Shown: positions 14,542 to 23,194 of the stretch, piece after piece | Layout of the letters: each line of letters starts with the position of its first letter | Numbering within the stretch: the first letter of the stretch is position 1 | Source of the DNA: a virus | Direction: 5' to 3' (one strand) | IMG/VR virus record: IMGVR_UViG_3300015371_000025 | Coordinates: 1-64,000 of that record | Length of the DNA: 64,000 nucleotides | Translations under genes and position numbers: made by a program | Notes under the pieces: generated by a model | What the model was told of the DNA's origin: nothing | The model's input: only the letters and a program-made list of their open reading frames with translations | Database searches by the model: none

Positions 14542-15159
14542 ATGATCTACACCTTCAAGTTTCAAGGCTACGGCGACATCGGCGAGTTCGATGGTCAGCG
14601 CATCGACATCCTGCGCCTTGTCGAGCCGGGCGAATTCGAGTACACCGATCTCACCACGATGGCGCGCTTCCCGAACGGCACCGAGCTTCCCCTGCGCGCT
14701 GACGAGATCACGGGCCACAGCCGAGACTTCGATCTCGACGCGATGATCGAGGGCTACGTCGAATGCGCTCTCTGGGCCGACTACATGCCCGAGCCGACCG
14801 ACGAGGAGCCCGAGCCCGAGCTTGGCGGCGGCAACGATCTCGGTCTCCGTCCCGACGACGCGTCGACCAAGCGCATCCACGAAACGTGCGAGTCGTTCTT
14901 CAACTTCCACGCGGCCGACTGCATGGAGTACGTCGAGCGCATGGTCTCTGAGAACCGGCTCTCAGGGTGGGACGACGGCACGCCCGAGAGTTATCTCGGC
15001 CACGATCTCTGGCTCACGTCGCACGGCCACGGCGCAGGATTCTGGGACCGTGGGCTCGGCGCTCTCGGCGACCGACTGACCGAAGCCTCCAAGCCTCACG
15101 CAACGTCGAGCGGTGTCGCCATGAGCAACGGCGATGGTCTCACGGTCGAGATCAACTAA
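14542..15159 (+). CDS. Hypothetical 205-aa protein
   Basis: Leaderless: -35 14508-14513, -10 TACAAT 14530-14535. The middle part has a Pro/Glu linker (about 79-92). The second half carries WDDGTPESYLGHDLWLTSHGHGAG-type sequence (given in part), which looks like a conserved phage domain of unknown function. No enzyme motif identified. Confidence 0.75.
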   Translation: MIYTFKFQGYGDIGEFDGQRIDILRLVEPGEFEYTDLTTMARFPNGTELPLRADEITGHSRDFDLDAMIEGYVECALWADYMPEPTDEEPEPELGGGNDLGLRPDDASTKRIHETCESFFNFHAADCMEYVERMVSENRLSGWDDGTPESYLGHDLWLTSHGHGAGFWDRGLGALGDRLTEASKPHATSSGVAMSNGDGLTVEIN

Positions 15160-15194
15160 ATAGACACGAACCTACAGAGAGGTACACTCCCATC

Positions 15195-15542
15195 ATGCCC
15201 TACATCGTCACCATCCTGAACACGACCGTCCACGGCGAGCCGATGGAAGACCAGTCCGCCGCAGATGTTGACGGCGCTATCCGCACCGCTGTCGCCACGC
15301 TCGATGAGGCGCGCGACCGCGTGATCGAGGAGATCTCACCGCTCGGACTCGCGACCATCGAGAACGTCATCACCGCCGAGGGCGGCACGATCAGCCTGCC
15401 GGGCGGCACCGTGATCGAGGTGCAGGCTGTCTCATGGAATTGGGTCATCGGCATGGCGGACGACGCAGGCATTGACACCGATGCCGTCTACGAGGATGGC
15501 GGCGATCTCGCGATCCTTGCTGCTCTCGACGCGAAGCTGTAA
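15195..15542 (+). CDS. Hypothetical 115-aa protein, paralogue of 17484-17861
   Basis: Leaderless: -35 15161-15166, -10 TACACT 15183-15188. Shares with the 125-aa protein at 17484 the opening P(Y/F)IVT, the block AVATL(D/E)(E/D)AR, LP(D/G)GT near the middle and an acidic AILAA end. This points to a duplicated family; function unknown. Confidence 0.75.
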   Translation: MPYIVTILNTTVHGEPMEDQSAADVDGAIRTAVATLDEARDRVIEEISPLGLATIENVITAEGGTISLPGGTVIEVQAVSWNWVIGMADDAGIDTDAVYEDGGDLAILAALDAKL

Positions 15543-15577
15543 ATAGACACGAACCTACAGAGAGGTACACTACTCCC

Positions 15578-16039
15578 ATGAACGAGACCACGCTACTCCA
15601 ACTCGCCCGCGAGCACATCACGCTCACCGGCGGCAATCCCGACGCGGCGCCCATCGACGGCGACACGGCTCTGCGCGAGGCAATCGAGATGGCCGGACGC
15701 GCGGCGCGCGAGGATGCCGCAAGCGCCATCGAGATCGCCCGTGAGTCGGACGATCCGGTCGCCTTCATCACCGGCAACTCTCACATGCCACCGCTGCGTG
15801 CCTTCGGCCGCGCCGAAGACTTCTGGGCTGCGTCGCACGATGTCGACGCCTACATGATCTCACCCTACGAGGTGTACGTCGAGACCTTCGAGAGCACGCT
15901 CGAAGCTGCGAATGTCATCGTGGAGTGCCCCGAATACGACAACGCTCTCTACGTGGTCGATCTCGACCGATGGGAGTACGACGAGGATCTCGACGGCCCC
16001 ACCCTGTCGAGCCAGTGGCGCGCAGTCGAGCCGTCATAA
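15578..16039 (+). CDS. Hypothetical 153-aa protein
   Basis: Leaderless: -35 15544-15549, -10 TACACT 15566-15571. Acidic, helical N-terminal two thirds then strands. No family recognised. Confidence 0.7.
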   Translation: MNETTLLQLAREHITLTGGNPDAAPIDGDTALREAIEMAGRAAREDAASAIEIARESDDPVAFITGNSHMPPLRAFGRAEDFWAASHDVDAYMISPYEVYVETFESTLEAANVIVECPEYDNALYVVDLDRWEYDEDLDGPTLSSQWRAVEPS

Positions 16040-16073
16040 TAGACACGAACCTACAGAGAGGTACACTACTCCC

Positions 16074-16970
16074 ATGCTGAACTTCACCGCTGACCGCACG
16101 AACGACACCATCGTCGTCAACGACATCACCTACAACGTCGAGCGCGAGCACTGCCGCGACGGCATGAGCATCGAATTCACCATCGAGCAGTTCCCCGGTC
16201 TCGTCGGCAAGGTCGCCAACGAGGAGTACATCGAGTCGTGGATGTCTCCGCGTGACAGCGTGGACGGTCTGCTCGGCGTGATGGCGACGAGCTACCGTGG
16301 CTACAGCTTCGGCGACGAGTCGCACGATCTCGTCGACTACGACGGCGGCTTCGAGATCCCGTGCGCCGACTGCAACGGCACCGGCGAGAGCTACGGACCG
16401 GACAACGAGATCGGCGGCTTTCCCGTGCGACCGCCCGACTGCTTCTACTGCGGCGGCGAGGGAACGATCATCACGGATCCGGCCACGTGGGCTCGCAAGG
16501 TCCACGGCGCTCGCGTGGTCCTGCCCGTGTTCGTCTACGAGCACAGCGGCATCACCATGAGCGTCGGCAAGGCCATCCCTACGGCGGCCAACCTTGGCCC
16601 CGGCGGAGACTTCGACGCCCGTGGCCGCAATCCCTTCGACGCGGCCGGATGGGACACATCGGCGGTCGGCATCATCTTCGACACGACCGAGACCCGCGAG
16701 GCGTGCGGGTGGGAGGATCGCTCCGACGAGGAGATCGAAAAGGATCTCCGCGCCGAGATCGACATCTACGATGACTTCCTACAGGGTATGGTCTACTACT
16801 ACACCGTGATCGACGAGGAGAGCGGCTACGACGAGGGGTGCGGCGCCATGTACGGCGAGGCGTACACCGAGGAGGAGTGCTTCGGCGTGATGGCTCACGC
16901 CATCGCTGCGCGGCTCGATGAGCAGGCAGAGCGCGCCGACGCGGCGGCTCGCGACATCGTGACCGTCTAA
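16074..16970 (+). CDS. 298-aa protein with DnaJ-type zinc motif
   Basis: Leaderless: -35 16040-16045, -10 TACACT 16062-16067. Contains CADCNGTGE (about residue 97) and CFYCGGEG (about 123), a pair of CxxCxGxG-type repeats as in DnaJ zinc domains, but no J domain. The flanking acidic, Tyr-rich sequence is unfamiliar. Probably a zinc-stabilised protein-interaction factor. Largest product of the leaderless series. Confidence 0.75.
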   Translation: MLNFTADRTNDTIVVNDITYNVEREHCRDGMSIEFTIEQFPGLVGKVANEEYIESWMSPRDSVDGLLGVMATSYRGYSFGDESHDLVDYDGGFEIPCADCNGTGESYGPDNEIGGFPVRPPDCFYCGGEGTIITDPATWARKVHGARVVLPVFVYEHSGITMSVGKAIPTAANLGPGGDFDARGRNPFDAAGWDTSAVGIIFDTTETREACGWEDRSDEEIEKDLRAEIDIYDDFLQGMVYYYTVIDEESGYDEGCGAMYGEAYTEEECFGVMAHAIAARLDEQAERADAAARDIVTV

Positions 16971-17005
16971 ATAGACACACAACTACAGAGAGGTACACTA
17001 CTCCC

Positions 17006-17206
17006 ATGCGACACCCATTCATCTTCCTGCGCGACTGCGACAACTGCGAGGAGCCCAACACGCGCCTGTTCACCGACACGTGGACAGGCAAGGAGCTTTG
17101 CATCGAGTGCATCGCGCCGATCATCGACCACATCACCATGAGCCCCGAGGAGGGCGACAACCTGCCCAAGCTACTCAACGAGTCCGACCGCAAGGTGGAG
17201 GCATGA
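17006..17206 (+). CDS. Zinc-ribbon-like 66-aa protein
   Basis: Leaderless: -35 16972-16977, -10 TACACT 16994-16999. CDNC and CIEC, about 21 residues apart, form a likely zinc ribbon. Overlaps the next gene by ATGA and leads a three-gene coupled unit (17006-17861). Confidence 0.7.
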   Translation: MRHPFIFLRDCDNCEEPNTRLFTDTWTGKELCIECIAPIIDHITMSPEEGDNLPKLLNESDRKVEA

Positions 17207-17484
17207 GCGAGTTCCAGACGATTGTCACGCAGGGTAACGAGGTGAGCTACGAGCCGTGGACGGACGGACATGCGGTTGGCTTCAAGGTCACGCACATCCC
17301 GACGAACACGGTCGAGTACATCTACCTGAACCCGTCCGGCAACGACGACAACTCCGACTCGCCCAACGTCTTCATCTATCAGGGGACCGAGGGGCACCCC
17401 GACAAGGACCATCCGTACCACTACTACAGCGTGCTGGAAGAGGTCACGGCGGCCAAGCAGGGCGGATGGGAGGTGGAGGCGTAG
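17203..17484 (+). CDS. Hypothetical 93-aa protein
   Basis: ATG overlaps the previous TGA, with GGTGGAGG as ribosome site. Mostly strands, His/Tyr-rich near residues 63-76. Ends in TAGTG overlapping the next gene. No family recognised. Confidence 0.7.
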   Translation: MSEFQTIVTQGNEVSYEPWTDGHAVGFKVTHIPTNTVEYIYLNPSGNDDNSDSPNVFIYQGTEGHPDKDHPYHYYSVLEEVTAAKQGGWEVEA

Positions 17485-17861
17485 TGCCCTTCATCGTCAC
17501 GACCCGCATCCCGGCCGACCCCGACGACCACCACAACGCCATGTGCGAGGCGGCCGGGTTCAACACGGATGAGGTTCACCGCTACGCCGTGGCGACGCTG
17601 GAGGACGCCCGATCCGCTGCGTACAGCATCATCAGCCAGAACGCGATCGGCCAGAGCGGGGACGCATGGCGCCGTGCAGCGAACCTCGTCAATCACCCGG
17701 CGTGGCCGTATCTGGAGCGCAGCACAGTCCCCCTGCCGGACGGCACCACCGTCGAGGCGCGACAGGTCACGTGGCGCCAGTTGGAGGCGAAGGCGGACAT
17801 GCTCGACCATGACCACGACGCCGACGACACGGACGCGATCCTCGCGGCCTTCAATCAGTAA
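17484..17861 (+). CDS. Hypothetical 125-aa protein, paralogue of 15195-15542
   Basis: GTG start inside TAGTG with GAGGTGGAGGC upstream. Shares several blocks with the 115-aa protein at 15195 (see there). The paralogue is leaderless while this copy is translated by coupling, so duplicates moved between expression modes. Confidence 0.75.
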   Translation: MPFIVTTRIPADPDDHHNAMCEAAGFNTDEVHRYAVATLEDARSAAYSIISQNAIGQSGDAWRRAANLVNHPAWPYLERSTVPLPDGTTVEARQVTWRQLEAKADMLDHDHDADDTDAILAAFNQ

Positions 17862-17897
17862 ATAGACACACTCCTACAGAGAGGTAAACTACATCCC

Positions 17898-18086
17898 ATG
17901 AACAGCCCCACGCAAATCCAAGTCAAGCGCGACAAACTCGGCGCCCGTGACGCGATCGAGCGAATCAACGCGACGATTGTGAACATCGAGGACGAGCGCT
18001 CGATGCCCGGCCACTGGCAGGACATCGCCGACTACGCCTACGTCCTGCACAGCCGCGCCAACAGCATCGCGAGGCTCGACCGATGA
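17898..18086 (+). CDS. Hypothetical 62-aa protein
   Basis: Leaderless: -35 17863-17868, -10 TAAACT 17885-17890, seven bases to the ATG. Helical, with alternating basic and acidic residues. Overlaps the next gene by ATGA. Confidence 0.7.
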   Translation: MNSPTQIQVKRDKLGARDAIERINATIVNIEDERSMPGHWQDIADYAYVLHSRANSIARLDR

Positions 18087-18595
18087 CCACGCAAGAGGGC
18101 AAGGCCCAGAGCATCATCCAGACTCTCGTCGCGATCGAACCCGGCGACACGTCGACCGGCTTCAAGCGAATCACGTCCGAGCAGGGCGACGCCATCGCGC
18201 GGCTCTTTGACGGAGACTTCGAGTTGTTCCGCAAGCTGGACGAACAGCCGGGGCTCTACACGTCTCCCTTCTACCACGGGGTCGAGGGTGACTACTCCTA
18301 CGACTCATGGCACTACAAGCTGCGGCAGGCCCGCAACGACGCGAGCAACATGTTCTTCGAGATCCTCGCGTCGGACCGGCGCGAGCGCGAGGAGCGTGAG
18401 CGCAAGGCGGCGGCAAAGCCGCCCACGGCCACGGTCAACGGCTCGGTCATGAAGACTTCCGCAGGCTACGAATGCTGCCTGTGGATCGAGGTCGACGGCG
18501 CACAGATCGACGGCGAGGTGTACGGCTACGGTCGACACCCTTCCGACGCCATCGCATGCGCCGCCGAAGAGATCGACTACTCGCCGATCTCCTGA
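18083..18595 (+). CDS. Hypothetical 170-aa protein
   Basis: ATG overlaps the previous TGA. Helical N-terminal half with a charged stretch of Arg/Glu/Lys (about 98-112), then a strand-rich C-terminal domain containing two adjacent Cys. No family recognised. Its stop precedes the non-coding region with the putative RNA gene. Confidence 0.7.
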   Translation: MTTQEGKAQSIIQTLVAIEPGDTSTGFKRITSEQGDAIARLFDGDFELFRKLDEQPGLYTSPFYHGVEGDYSYDSWHYKLRQARNDASNMFFEILASDRREREERERKAAAKPPTATVNGSVMKTSAGYECCLWIEVDGAQIDGEVYGYGRHPSDAIACAAEEIDYSPIS

Positions 18596-18636
18596 AAGAT
18601 TGCGATCCCCGCCGGGAGTCGGGTGAGCGCAATAAA

Positions 18637-18665
18637 TGGACACTGTAGTTCGGGGGTGCTACAGT
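18637..18665 (+). promoter_or_regulatory. Promoter of putative non-coding RNA
   Basis: AATAAA then TGGACA (18637-18642), 17-bp spacer, TACAGT (18660-18665). Same -35 core as gene promoters, but no start codon or ribosome site follows at a usable distance. Confidence 0.6.
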
Positions 18666-18671
18666 TCCATC

Positions 18672-19132
18672 TCCCCACCTGACGCGGGGATCAAAGAGTC
18701 GGACTACGAGAGCCGAACGCTCAGGGCACAGCGAAGGCAGACAATAGACCCGAGGGTGGCGCTGCACCCGGAGGCGGCACAGCAAGGTGCGGCTGGTCGA
18801 GAATCCCCACCGTCAATGGCACCACGATCCACGATAGGCCGGATGGCCGACTGTAGGCGGCTTCCTTCTCTAGCAGGAGGGACGGCTAAGGATCGGCGCG
18901 AGTTCTTATGGGAGGCTCGCGTGGCGGTGGGGCAGAACTTGCCCGTGGTAGCAGGCAAGCCAAGCCGGGCATCGCGACCGGCCGCTGGTGAAGTGGGTAT
19001 CCGGAGTCGCGACCGGAACGTCTCCAATCCCCAGGCGAAGCCAAAGGGAGGGCCGGGTACCACGAACCCCGGCAACACAAACTTGCGGGGTCGGGCCGGA
19101 GGCGTTGGGGAACACAGCCCGGCCCCGCAAGT
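18672..19132 (+). ncRNA. Putative structured non-coding RNA, about 460 nt
   Basis: Between a promoter and a long terminal stem, with weak third-position GC bias and no convincing reading frame. Local stems: TCCCC/GGGGA (18670-18690), GGGTG/CACCC (18754-18769), CTTGCC/GGCAAG (18938-18959), TCCGG/CCGGA (19000-19017), GCCGGG/CCCGGC (19052-19073), and a 16-bp stem with one G-U pair (19081-19096/19117-19132). It does not match tRNA, tmRNA, RNase P or group I intron signatures that I know. Function unknown. Confidence 0.5.
19081..19132 (+). terminator. Long terminal stem-loop
   Basis: 16-bp arms with a 20-base loop, no T tract. Could end the putative RNA or be its closing stem. Confidence 0.6.
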
Positions 19133-19199
19133 AATAGACACTCTTCTGCTACAGACTAACATGTAGCTACAAACTTCACTCCGAACGAAAGGACACTCC

Positions 19200-19451
19200 A
19201 TGCCCGACACCATGAACATCAATCAGGTGCGCACCGCCGCACTGAACACGCCTGACCACAACTCGGCTCTCCTCTGCGCCATCGTCTACCTTGGCGACTC
19301 CATCCGCGAGGCTTGCAGCGACATCGGTCCGGCCATCGCCGACAGCGGTCGCAGCACGTCGGCCGAGCTTGGCGATGTGGCGCTCTCGCTGCGCGATCTC
19401 GGTCGCGAGTTCGCGGGCATCACCGCCGCTGTCGACGGGATCGGCAAGTAG
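19200..19451 (+). CDS. Hypothetical 83-aa protein
   Basis: Promoter TAGACA 19135-19140 and TAACAT 19157-19162; leader with GAACGAAAGGA before the ATG, a leader motif seen at several other genes. Helical, Ala/Leu-rich with many Asp/Ser. Directly abuts the next gene. Confidence 0.7.
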   Translation: MPDTMNINQVRTAALNTPDHNSALLCAIVYLGDSIREACSDIGPAIADSGRSTSAELGDVALSLRDLGREFAGITAAVDGIGK

Positions 19452-20099
19452 ATGTCCCGCTACGTCGGCGGTGTCGAGGGCAAGGGTCGCATGGTCCAGC
19501 GCGTCGGCACGCAGCGCAGCGGCATGAAGGTCCACGCCGCGAGCGGCGAGAGCCGAGTCGACGTGGAGCTTCACGGCGGTCCCGGCTTCGACTGGGCCAA
19601 CATCAGCATCTACGGCGAGCGCGGACGGCACCATCTGCCCGGCTTCAACCTGGAGCTTGTGGCGGCTGCACTCGACTCGGGCGACCCAAAGACCCTGCGC
19701 ATCTGGAACCGCATCCAGAGCGACATCCGGCGCCTGCACGACGACGCACCGAAGGCGATCAAGCGTGCCGAACGCCGTCGCCGGAACGAGGAGGAGGCCG
19801 CCCAGCGCGAGCACGCGCTCAGGCTGGAGACTCAGCGCGCCTTCGCCGAGACCATCACGGACGCCGAGGCCGAGCACTTCATCGCGCTCACCGGACTGAC
19901 GAACGACGAGAGCGACCGCGAGGCGCTCCTCGCTAGGGCCAAGCACGCTGCGGCGAGCCCCGAAGTCATGGAGCCCCGCCGCAAGGACGGGCACCTGTTC
20001 GTGGCCACCATCATCGGCATCGGCTGGGACAGCAGCGTCAAGTTCCTGAACCTGACGGACGGCATCGAGGTCGATCTCGATGCAGTCCCCGTAGTCTAA
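19452..20099 (+). CDS. Hypothetical 215-aa protein
   Basis: ATG immediately after the TAG of the 83-aa gene. N-terminal basic region, a central Gly/Phe-rich segment, a charged coiled-coil-like helix (about 100-130) and a strand-rich end. The coiled coil hints at oligomer formation. No family recognised. Confidence 0.7.
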   Translation: MSRYVGGVEGKGRMVQRVGTQRSGMKVHAASGESRVDVELHGGPGFDWANISIYGERGRHHLPGFNLELVAAALDSGDPKTLRIWNRIQSDIRRLHDDAPKAIKRAERRRRNEEEAAQREHALRLETQRAFAETITDAEAEHFIALTGLTNDESDREALLARAKHAAASPEVMEPRRKDGHLFVATIIGIGWDSSVKFLNLTDGIEVDLDAVPVV

Positions 20100-20135
20100 A
20101 TAGACACCTACCTACAGATAGGAGATACTACTCCC

Positions 20136-20573
20136 ATGAAGCGAATCGTGCTGTACCTAGACCTCGTTGCGCCCGAGCAGGACGAAGCTCTGCTGCGCGA
20201 CCCCGAGTCGGGCCGCATCGTGCTCGACGCCGTGAACGACTACCTGCCCGAGCCGTTCTCACTGATCGACGCCGGTGGCGATGATCTGCTCGCGCTGCAC
20301 ATGATGCTCTACCCCGAGCGCTACCCGCGCTCGGCTCAGCCCGATCACGTCTACTGGGACAACTTCGATTCCGAGGCCGACGCAGACTACGGCGAGATCG
20401 AAGAAAACGCCTCCGTCGAGGACATCGCTGCGGCCGTCGAGGCGGCTACCGCCAAAGCCGAGGCCGAGTGGCGCGAGTCTCCCTTCGAGTGGAACAGCGG
20501 CACGATCGAGTGGGTCGGCACCTATCTCGAACAGCGACTCGCTGGCACGAGCCACCCCGGCTACAAGTCCTAA
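20136..20573 (+). CDS. Hypothetical acidic 145-aa protein
   Basis: Leaderless: -35 20101-20106, 17-bp spacer, -10 GATACT 20124-20129. Very acidic (Asp/Glu through residues 60-115). DNA-mimic function is conceivable from charge alone but unproven. Confidence 0.7.
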   Translation: MKRIVLYLDLVAPEQDEALLRDPESGRIVLDAVNDYLPEPFSLIDAGGDDLLALHMMLYPERYPRSAQPDHVYWDNFDSEADADYGEIEENASVEDIAAAVEAATAKAEAEWRESPFEWNSGTIEWVGTYLEQRLAGTSHPGYKS

Positions 20574-20608
20574 ATAGACACACCCCTACAGAGAGGTACA
20601 CTATGACC

Positions 20609-21316
20609 ATGAAGCTCAACAACGGCACCACCCAATTCAACATCGACGAGAGCATCGCAGGCCACCTGCTCTGGGAGGCCATGCGCGACTTCCGCGAGGC
20701 TTACGCTGCGCTGACGCAGGCCGCCCACCAGGGCGTGACCGATCTCGAAGATGCCGACACGCCGGACGACAGTGCCATCCGCAAGTTCGCGGTCGCCGCT
20801 GCCGAAGCCTCCTCCAAGATCACCGAGGCGCTCCAGCGCGCTCGCCTGATGCACTACGGCGACGTGTACGACGAGCTGATCAACCGCGAGGATCTCGGCC
20901 CCGAGGTCGACGGCCATCGCAAGACGGTCTACACCAAGCTCAGCATGGCCGACAAGAGCGTCACCCACATCCGCGAGATCAACACCGGCATGAGCCTGCT
21001 CGCCGGTCTCAACGTCTGGGACGACGACAAGGGCAAGCGCCGTCAGCCGATCGTCGCGATCAACACCGAGGGTCTGCGGCGTGAGTTCACCTACGGCGAC
21101 GACGGCGGCATGCCGATCATCGACGTGGACATCAACGACGCCGACATCTTCGATGACGCTGGCGCTGGCGACAAGATCCGCTCGGACGCCGAGTCGATGA
21201 AGCACCGGCTGATGCAGGCCCACATGGCCGCGCAGGGCAAGGGCGACCAGGGCGCGTTCGACGTGTGGAACGAGGTCGCGGACATCATCGGAATCAAGCG
21301 CGAGGAGGAGTCGTAA
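20609..21316 (+). CDS. Hypothetical 235-aa protein
   Basis: Leaderless: -35 20575-20580, -10 TACACT 20597-20602. ATG at 20609 is chosen over 20603 because six bases separate -10 and start elsewhere. Helical, acidic, with a central Lys/Arg-containing segment. Leads a coupled set of three (20609-21812). No family recognised. Confidence 0.75.
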   Translation: MKLNNGTTQFNIDESIAGHLLWEAMRDFREAYAALTQAAHQGVTDLEDADTPDDSAIRKFAVAAAEASSKITEALQRARLMHYGDVYDELINREDLGPEVDGHRKTVYTKLSMADKSVTHIREINTGMSLLAGLNVWDDDKGKRRQPIVAINTEGLRREFTYGDDGGMPIIDVDINDADIFDDAGAGDKIRSDAESMKHRLMQAHMAAQGKGDQGAFDVWNEVADIIGIKREEES

Positions 21317-21513
21317 TGGACCGCGTAACCATCTACACGCTGGTAGTCACCGAGGGCGAGCGCACCCACGACGACACGGGTTCGCCCATGAAGTTCCACG
21401 CCGAGCTTGCCCACAACGGCATCATCCTGAGCCAAGGCTGGGGCGAGTTCGCTGTCGACGCTGCCAACGAGGCGATCGCCAACGGCGTCAGCGACGAGGA
21501 GGCTGTGGCGTAG
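21316..21513 (+). CDS. Hypothetical 65-aa protein
   Basis: ATG overlaps the TAA of the previous gene (TAATG), with GAGGAGGAG as ribosome site. Strand-helix pattern ending in an acidic helix. Ends in TAGTG. No family recognised. Confidence 0.65.
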   Translation: MDRVTIYTLVVTEGERTHDDTGSPMKFHAELAHNGIILSQGWGEFAVDAANEAIANGVSDEEAVA

Positions 21514-21812
21514 TGAACTACACCGTCATCCTGCGGGACTACAGCGAGCACCGCTGGGGCTCAACTCGCGTGGTGGTCGAGAGCGGCGAGACCGCCTACG
21601 ACGCGGCGCAGTACGCCGAGATCACCATCGCGACCGAGACCTTCGGCAAGCTCTGGCCCGGCGTCGATCCCATCGACGGCAATCACGACGACGACTGGAT
21701 GTCCTGCATGGATTCCGTGGGCGTCGTGGCCGTCATCGAGGGCACGCCCAAGACGTACTACGAGGACGCGATCACCGAGAACGATCTGTCCGAGTGGATC
21801 GTCAACGCCTAA
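21513..21812 (+). CDS. Hypothetical 99-aa protein
   Basis: GTG start inside TAGTG with GAGGAGG upstream. Similar strand-helix plan to its neighbour, with an acidic middle (DGNHDDDW). No family recognised. Confidence 0.65.
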   Translation: MNYTVILRDYSEHRWGSTRVVVESGETAYDAAQYAEITIATETFGKLWPGVDPIDGNHDDDWMSCMDSVGVVAVIEGTPKTYYEDAITENDLSEWIVNA

Positions 21813-21848
21813 ATAGACACGGTTCTACAGAGAGGTAAACTACATCCC

Positions 21849-22121
21849 ATGAGCTACTCCATCATCACCTACAAGAGCAAGAACGTCGGCAACGGCCCGA
21901 TGCGCGAGGTCAAGCGCGAGCGCGTCGCCACCATCGAGGAGGCCCGCGACGAGGCCACCGCCATCGTTCAGGACGCGATGGACTCGTTCAGCGAGGACCG
22001 CGACGTGCTCCGTCGCTACGGCTTCCTCGCCTGCGAGGAGGCGGCGCTCGACGCGTCCGAGGACGGGGCCATGATCCTCCTCCCGAACGCCTACGTAATC
22101 CACATCTCGGTCGCCGACTGA
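21849..22121 (+). CDS. Hypothetical 90-aa protein
   Basis: Leaderless: -35 21814-21819, -10 TAAACT 21836-21841, seven bases to the ATG. Small alpha/beta pattern. Ends in TGATG, coupling it to the next gene. Confidence 0.7.
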   Translation: MSYSIITYKSKNVGNGPMREVKRERVATIEEARDEATAIVQDAMDSFSEDRDVLRRYGFLACEEAALDASEDGAMILLPNAYVIHISVAD

Positions 22122-22330
22122 TGTGCTTCTGCAAGCACGGCCACGACGACGGGCTCTGGGAGGGCGGTCCCTGCGCGAACGAGGAGACCGCCAAGCTCTT
22201 CGGCAAGCTCTGCGCTGAACGAGGCATCGAGCCCGACTCCGACACGCCCGAGGCCGACGCCGCCTACGAGGAGGCGTCCGAGCGGGTCGAGGCCCGCAAG
22301 GTGCGCCAGGACAGCATCCGCTTCGAGTAA
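22121..22330 (+). CDS. Cys/His-containing 69-aa protein
   Basis: ATG overlaps the previous TGA. N-terminus MCFCKHGHDDG followed by a Cys about ten residues later could bind zinc; the rest is an acidic helix. Function unknown. Confidence 0.65.
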   Translation: MCFCKHGHDDGLWEGGPCANEETAKLFGKLCAERGIEPDSDTPEADAAYEEASERVEARKVRQDSIRFE

Positions 22331-22365
22331 TAGACACGAACCTACAGAGAGGTAAACTTCCCATC

Positions 22366-22740
22366 ATGAACAAGACGATCAACATCGCACCGGCGCCGCA
22401 CGTCATTCAGACGGCGCTCAAGGACGCGGGCATCCCGCTCCAGTACAACGACGACCACACGGTCACCATCGACAGCCACGGCACCGGCTGGGACTCCAAC
22501 GGCCACATCTCGATGTCCGAGGACTCGGCTCTGGTCCCGATCATCCAGGGCGCCGTCACGCTCGCGATGGAGCGCTACTTCGAGCGCACGATGGTGCTCC
22601 CGAGCAACATCCGCGCGATCAACGAGGTCGCCGACGAGCTGGTCAACCTGCGCCACGCGGGTCGCTCGGAGGACTCCGAGTGGATCGACGAGATGATCGA
22701 GCGCCTCCACAGCGTCGCGATCAACCTGGAGCCCCGATGA
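22366..22740 (+). CDS. Hypothetical 124-aa protein
   Basis: Leaderless: -35 22331-22336, -10 TAAACT 22353-22358. Strand-rich first half and helical second half. First gene of a coupled string running to 23421. No family recognised. Confidence 0.7.
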   Translation: MNKTINIAPAPHVIQTALKDAGIPLQYNDDHTVTIDSHGTGWDSNGHISMSEDSALVPIIQGAVTLAMERYFERTMVLPSNIRAINEVADELVNLRHAGRSEDSEWIDEMIERLHSVAINLEPR

Positions 22741-22994
22741 CCTACAACCTGGAGCCCGGCGCCATCCGGGACGTGCTCGACCTGCTGCGCGGCCGGATCG
22801 AGCGCAACGTCAACCTAATCGACGAGCTGAACGCCGCGAACCACAACGCGATCGTGGACGGCGACGTGCTGCACGCGATGTCGCTGCACCAGCAGGCTTC
22901 CCGCTTGCAGGGCGAGGTCGACGCCTACGGCTACGCCGTAGCCGCCATCGAGACGCGCACGCGCGTCGGCATGGAAAAGGTGGACCAGCGATGA
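22737..22994 (+). CDS. Hypothetical helical 85-aa protein
   Basis: ATG overlaps the previous TGA. Two long helices rich in Leu, Asn and Arg; coiled-coil dimer plausible. No family recognised. Confidence 0.65.
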   Translation: MTYNLEPGAIRDVLDLLRGRIERNVNLIDELNAANHNAIVDGDVLHAMSLHQQASRLQGEVDAYGYAVAAIETRTRVGMEKVDQR

Positions 22995-23194
22995 GCCAGC
23001 TCTCACAGAACGAGATCGACCGCCTGTTCCGTGCGTCGGCTCTGCGCTCATACGCCCGGCGCGAGGCCACCTACCAGGCCGAGCGCGACCGCATCCTGGG
23101 CAGCACACACCGCTGGGCTGTCCTGGCTTGCGGCACGGCCGCAGCGATGGTCATCCTGGCCTTCCTGCTCCTGCTCACCGTGGTGACCCGCTGA
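22991..23194 (+). CDS. Small membrane protein, 67 aa
   Basis: ATG overlaps the previous TGA. Residues about 43-65 are a strong hydrophobic span at the C-terminus; the N-terminal 40 residues are charged and would face the cytoplasm. Ends in TGATG. Possible tail-anchored factor of host takeover. Confidence 0.65.
   Translation: MSQLSQNEIDRLFRASALRSYARREATYQAERDRILGSTHRWAVLACGTAAAMVILAFLLLLTVVTR

Noticed and set aside
18666-19132. tmRNA, RNase P RNA or group I intron
   Set aside because: No tRNA-like ends, no tag frame, no P4 or P7 core motifs recognisable.
18636-19166. 176-codon frame across the putative RNA region
   Set aside because: Starts inside the promoter (ATGGACAC), lacks a ribosome site and the GC-rich third positions of neighbouring genes; open frames are common in GC-rich DNA.
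18704-19222. 172-codon minus-strand frame
   Set aside because: Opposite to all neighbours, overlaps promoter and terminator, no ribosome site.
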